From contig JADFGC010000065.1 of the NCBI GenBank assembly GCA_022567895.1, positions 1 to 5,925 on the forward strand: a DNA stretch of 5,925 nucleotides. The letters are read 5' to 3'. The DNA is from DRGT01 sp022567895. GTDB taxonomy: Archaea > Thermoproteota > Nitrososphaeria > Nitrososphaerales > Nitrosopumilaceae. Under the pieces are notes generated by a model. It saw nothing but the letters and a program-made list of their open reading frames with translations. It did no database searches and was not told where the DNA came from. Every line of letters begins with the position of its first letter. Position 1 is the first letter of the stretch. Of the stretch, positions 5,001 to 5,925 are shown piece after piece. The position numbers were made by a program, and so were the translations under genes.

Positions 5001-5925
5001 TTAATCTTCTTCTGCTACTCCCTCTCCCCTAGTTAGGCCATACTTATCAATTACTTTGTTACGCTTCTGATCAAGTTTTCCAATCTCTTTTGACTCTCTT
5101 TTCTCATCACCTTGGTAAACAGTTCTAATTGGCCATGGTATTCTAATATCATATTTTTTGAATTCTTCATACATGATAGCACGCATCTCACTTTTCATCT
5201 TAAACTGAGAGCCATAATCTCTGACGAATACACGTACTGCAAAAGCAAGCGATGAATCATCAAAGTTGTTAAATCTTACAACCGGATCACCTACATCAAC
5301 AAGTAGATTTTTGTCACATCCACAGCTTTCTTTGTGTTCATCTAGGTATGGGCATCTTTTCTGTCTGGCTAGATGGATGCCATTATCATCCTTTACTTCT
5401 TTCATTGCCCGTTTACCGATCTTAATTAGAATTGCTTCAACTTGCCTTGGATCATTTAGGTAAGAAACCCCAACATCAATTCCGGCAGGGACTAGTTTGA
5501 ATTCTTTTGTAAAGTTGATAATTTCTGCTGAAACTAGTTGCTTGGTAGGAATAATTGCCAAAGATTCATTGAGACCATGCCTGATGTACGTAACTCTGGG
5601 GGTAATCTTGTATATCAAACCATTGTATCCACTTGGTAGTGTTACCCTATCACCTCGTTTGACAATCTTGTCTTTTCTAATCATTATGTATGCAAAGTAA
5701 TTTTCCATAGTTTCTTTTAGTGCTAGCCCTACACCAAGTGCAAGTCCTCCAGTGGCAGTTGCTAAAATCACCAAATCAACACCCCACCATGAAACAACAC
5801 CAATCACTGTGACAATAAAAATTCCAATTGGCAAAATTTGTTTTGCTGACTTGGGAACTCCTTCTTTTTGTTTTCTTGCATAACCAGGAGGTTTTGCACT
5901 TGGAATAATTGGGTCATAATTATTT
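5001..5925 (-). CDS. MscS-family mechanosensitive ion channel, N-terminus cut by window end
   Basis: These channels open under membrane tension to release ions and solutes during hypo-osmotic shock. The frame is open to the right edge, so the 307 visible residues (counted from the edge) are the C-terminal part and the real start lies outside; an internal TTG at 5834 is not a convincing start because it would cut into a membrane helix. Visible parts: a linker (1-30), a hydrophobic helix (31-48), the Gly/Ala-rich pore-lining TM3 (about 50-82, with GGLALGVGLALKETMENYFA), the beta domain (about 88-140, GDRV at 91-94, IIPTKQL at 124-130, INF at 136-138) and the alpha/beta domain ending in IPWPIRTVY (262-270). 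A charged tail follows (271-307). An unusual loop at 184-205 carries Cys191, His197, Cys201 and Cys203, which I do not recall in classical MscS. It is co-directional with prs, 47 bases upstream of it, and probably a separate transcription unit. Confidence 0.9.
   Translation of the reverse strand, partial: NNYDPIIPSAKPPGYARKQKEGVPKSAKQILPIGIFIVTVIGVVSWWGVDLVILATATGGLALGVGLALKETMENYFAYIMIRKDKIVKRGDRVTLPSGYNGLIYKITPRVTYIRHGLNESLAIIPTKQLVSAEIINFTKEFKLVPAGIDVGVSYLNDPRQVEAILIKIGKRAMKEVKDDNGIHLARQKRCPYLDEHKESCGCDKNLLVDVGDPVVRFNNFDDSSLAFAVRVFVRDYGSQFKMKSEMRAIMYEEFKKYDIRIPWPIRTVYQGDEKRESKEIGKLDQKRNKVIDKYGLTRGEGVAEED

Noticed and set aside
5266..5700. Two plus-strand open frames of 65 and 67 codons in the channel gene
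   Set aside because: Both are antisense to the MscS beta and alpha/beta domains; no start signals or recognisable motifs.
5832..5834. TTG as the start of the channel gene
   Set aside because: The frame continues open to the window edge, and starting here would drop the preceding linker and leave only part of the membrane region; MscS proteins need further upstream helices.

Overview
The window looks like a piece of an AT-rich archaeal chromosome, most likely from a Nitrososphaerota (Thaumarchaeota) lineage close to the marine Nitrosopumilus group. The evidence is the archaeal character of the proteins (an aRF1-type GGQ protein, a Trm-G10-type THUMP tRNA methyltransferase, a short PRPP synthetase of archaeal length), tightly packed genes, several non-ATG starts (GTG, TTG) and little sign of Shine-Dalgarno sites. 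The lineage is an inference from overall resemblance, because no database search was possible.

Layout, left to right. Positions 27-1085 (+) encode a GGQ-containing relative of archaeal release factor aRF1 that lacks the stop-codon-reading motifs. It meets, tail to tail and only 14 bases away, a short helix-turn-helix protein (1100-1411, -). A 95-base intergenic stretch (1412-1506) holds an inverted repeat and a short T-run. From 1507 to 4953 (-) lies a compact four-gene block, read right to left: PRPP synthetase (prs), THUMP tRNA guanine-N2 methyltransferase (trmG10), RNase Z (rnz) and a sirtuin (cobB-like). Junctions in the block are 0 nt, a 4-base ATGA overlap, and 4 nt, so it is almost certainly an operon. 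A TATA-like element sits about 27 bases upstream of the TTG start of prs. At the right edge is a mechanosensitive channel of the MscS family (5001 to beyond 5925, -), cut off at its N-terminus by the window end.

How the genes fit together: trmG10 and rnz both act on tRNA (body modification and 3'-end maturation), prs supplies PRPP for nucleotide, NAD and histidine synthesis, and the sirtuin consumes NAD to remove acyl groups from lysines. The GGQ protein at the left could be a ribosome-rescue or quality-control peptidyl-tRNA hydrolase. The window is therefore mostly informational and housekeeping genes. No CRISPR array, insertion sequence, tRNA or rRNA gene was seen, and no stretch above 300 bases lacks a gene. 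The most interesting items are the NIKS-less GGQ protein, a Cys/His-rich loop inserted in the MscS cytoplasmic domain, the sirtuin with the Tyr-x-x-Arg deacylase signature, and the small HTH protein with a palindrome at its promoter position.
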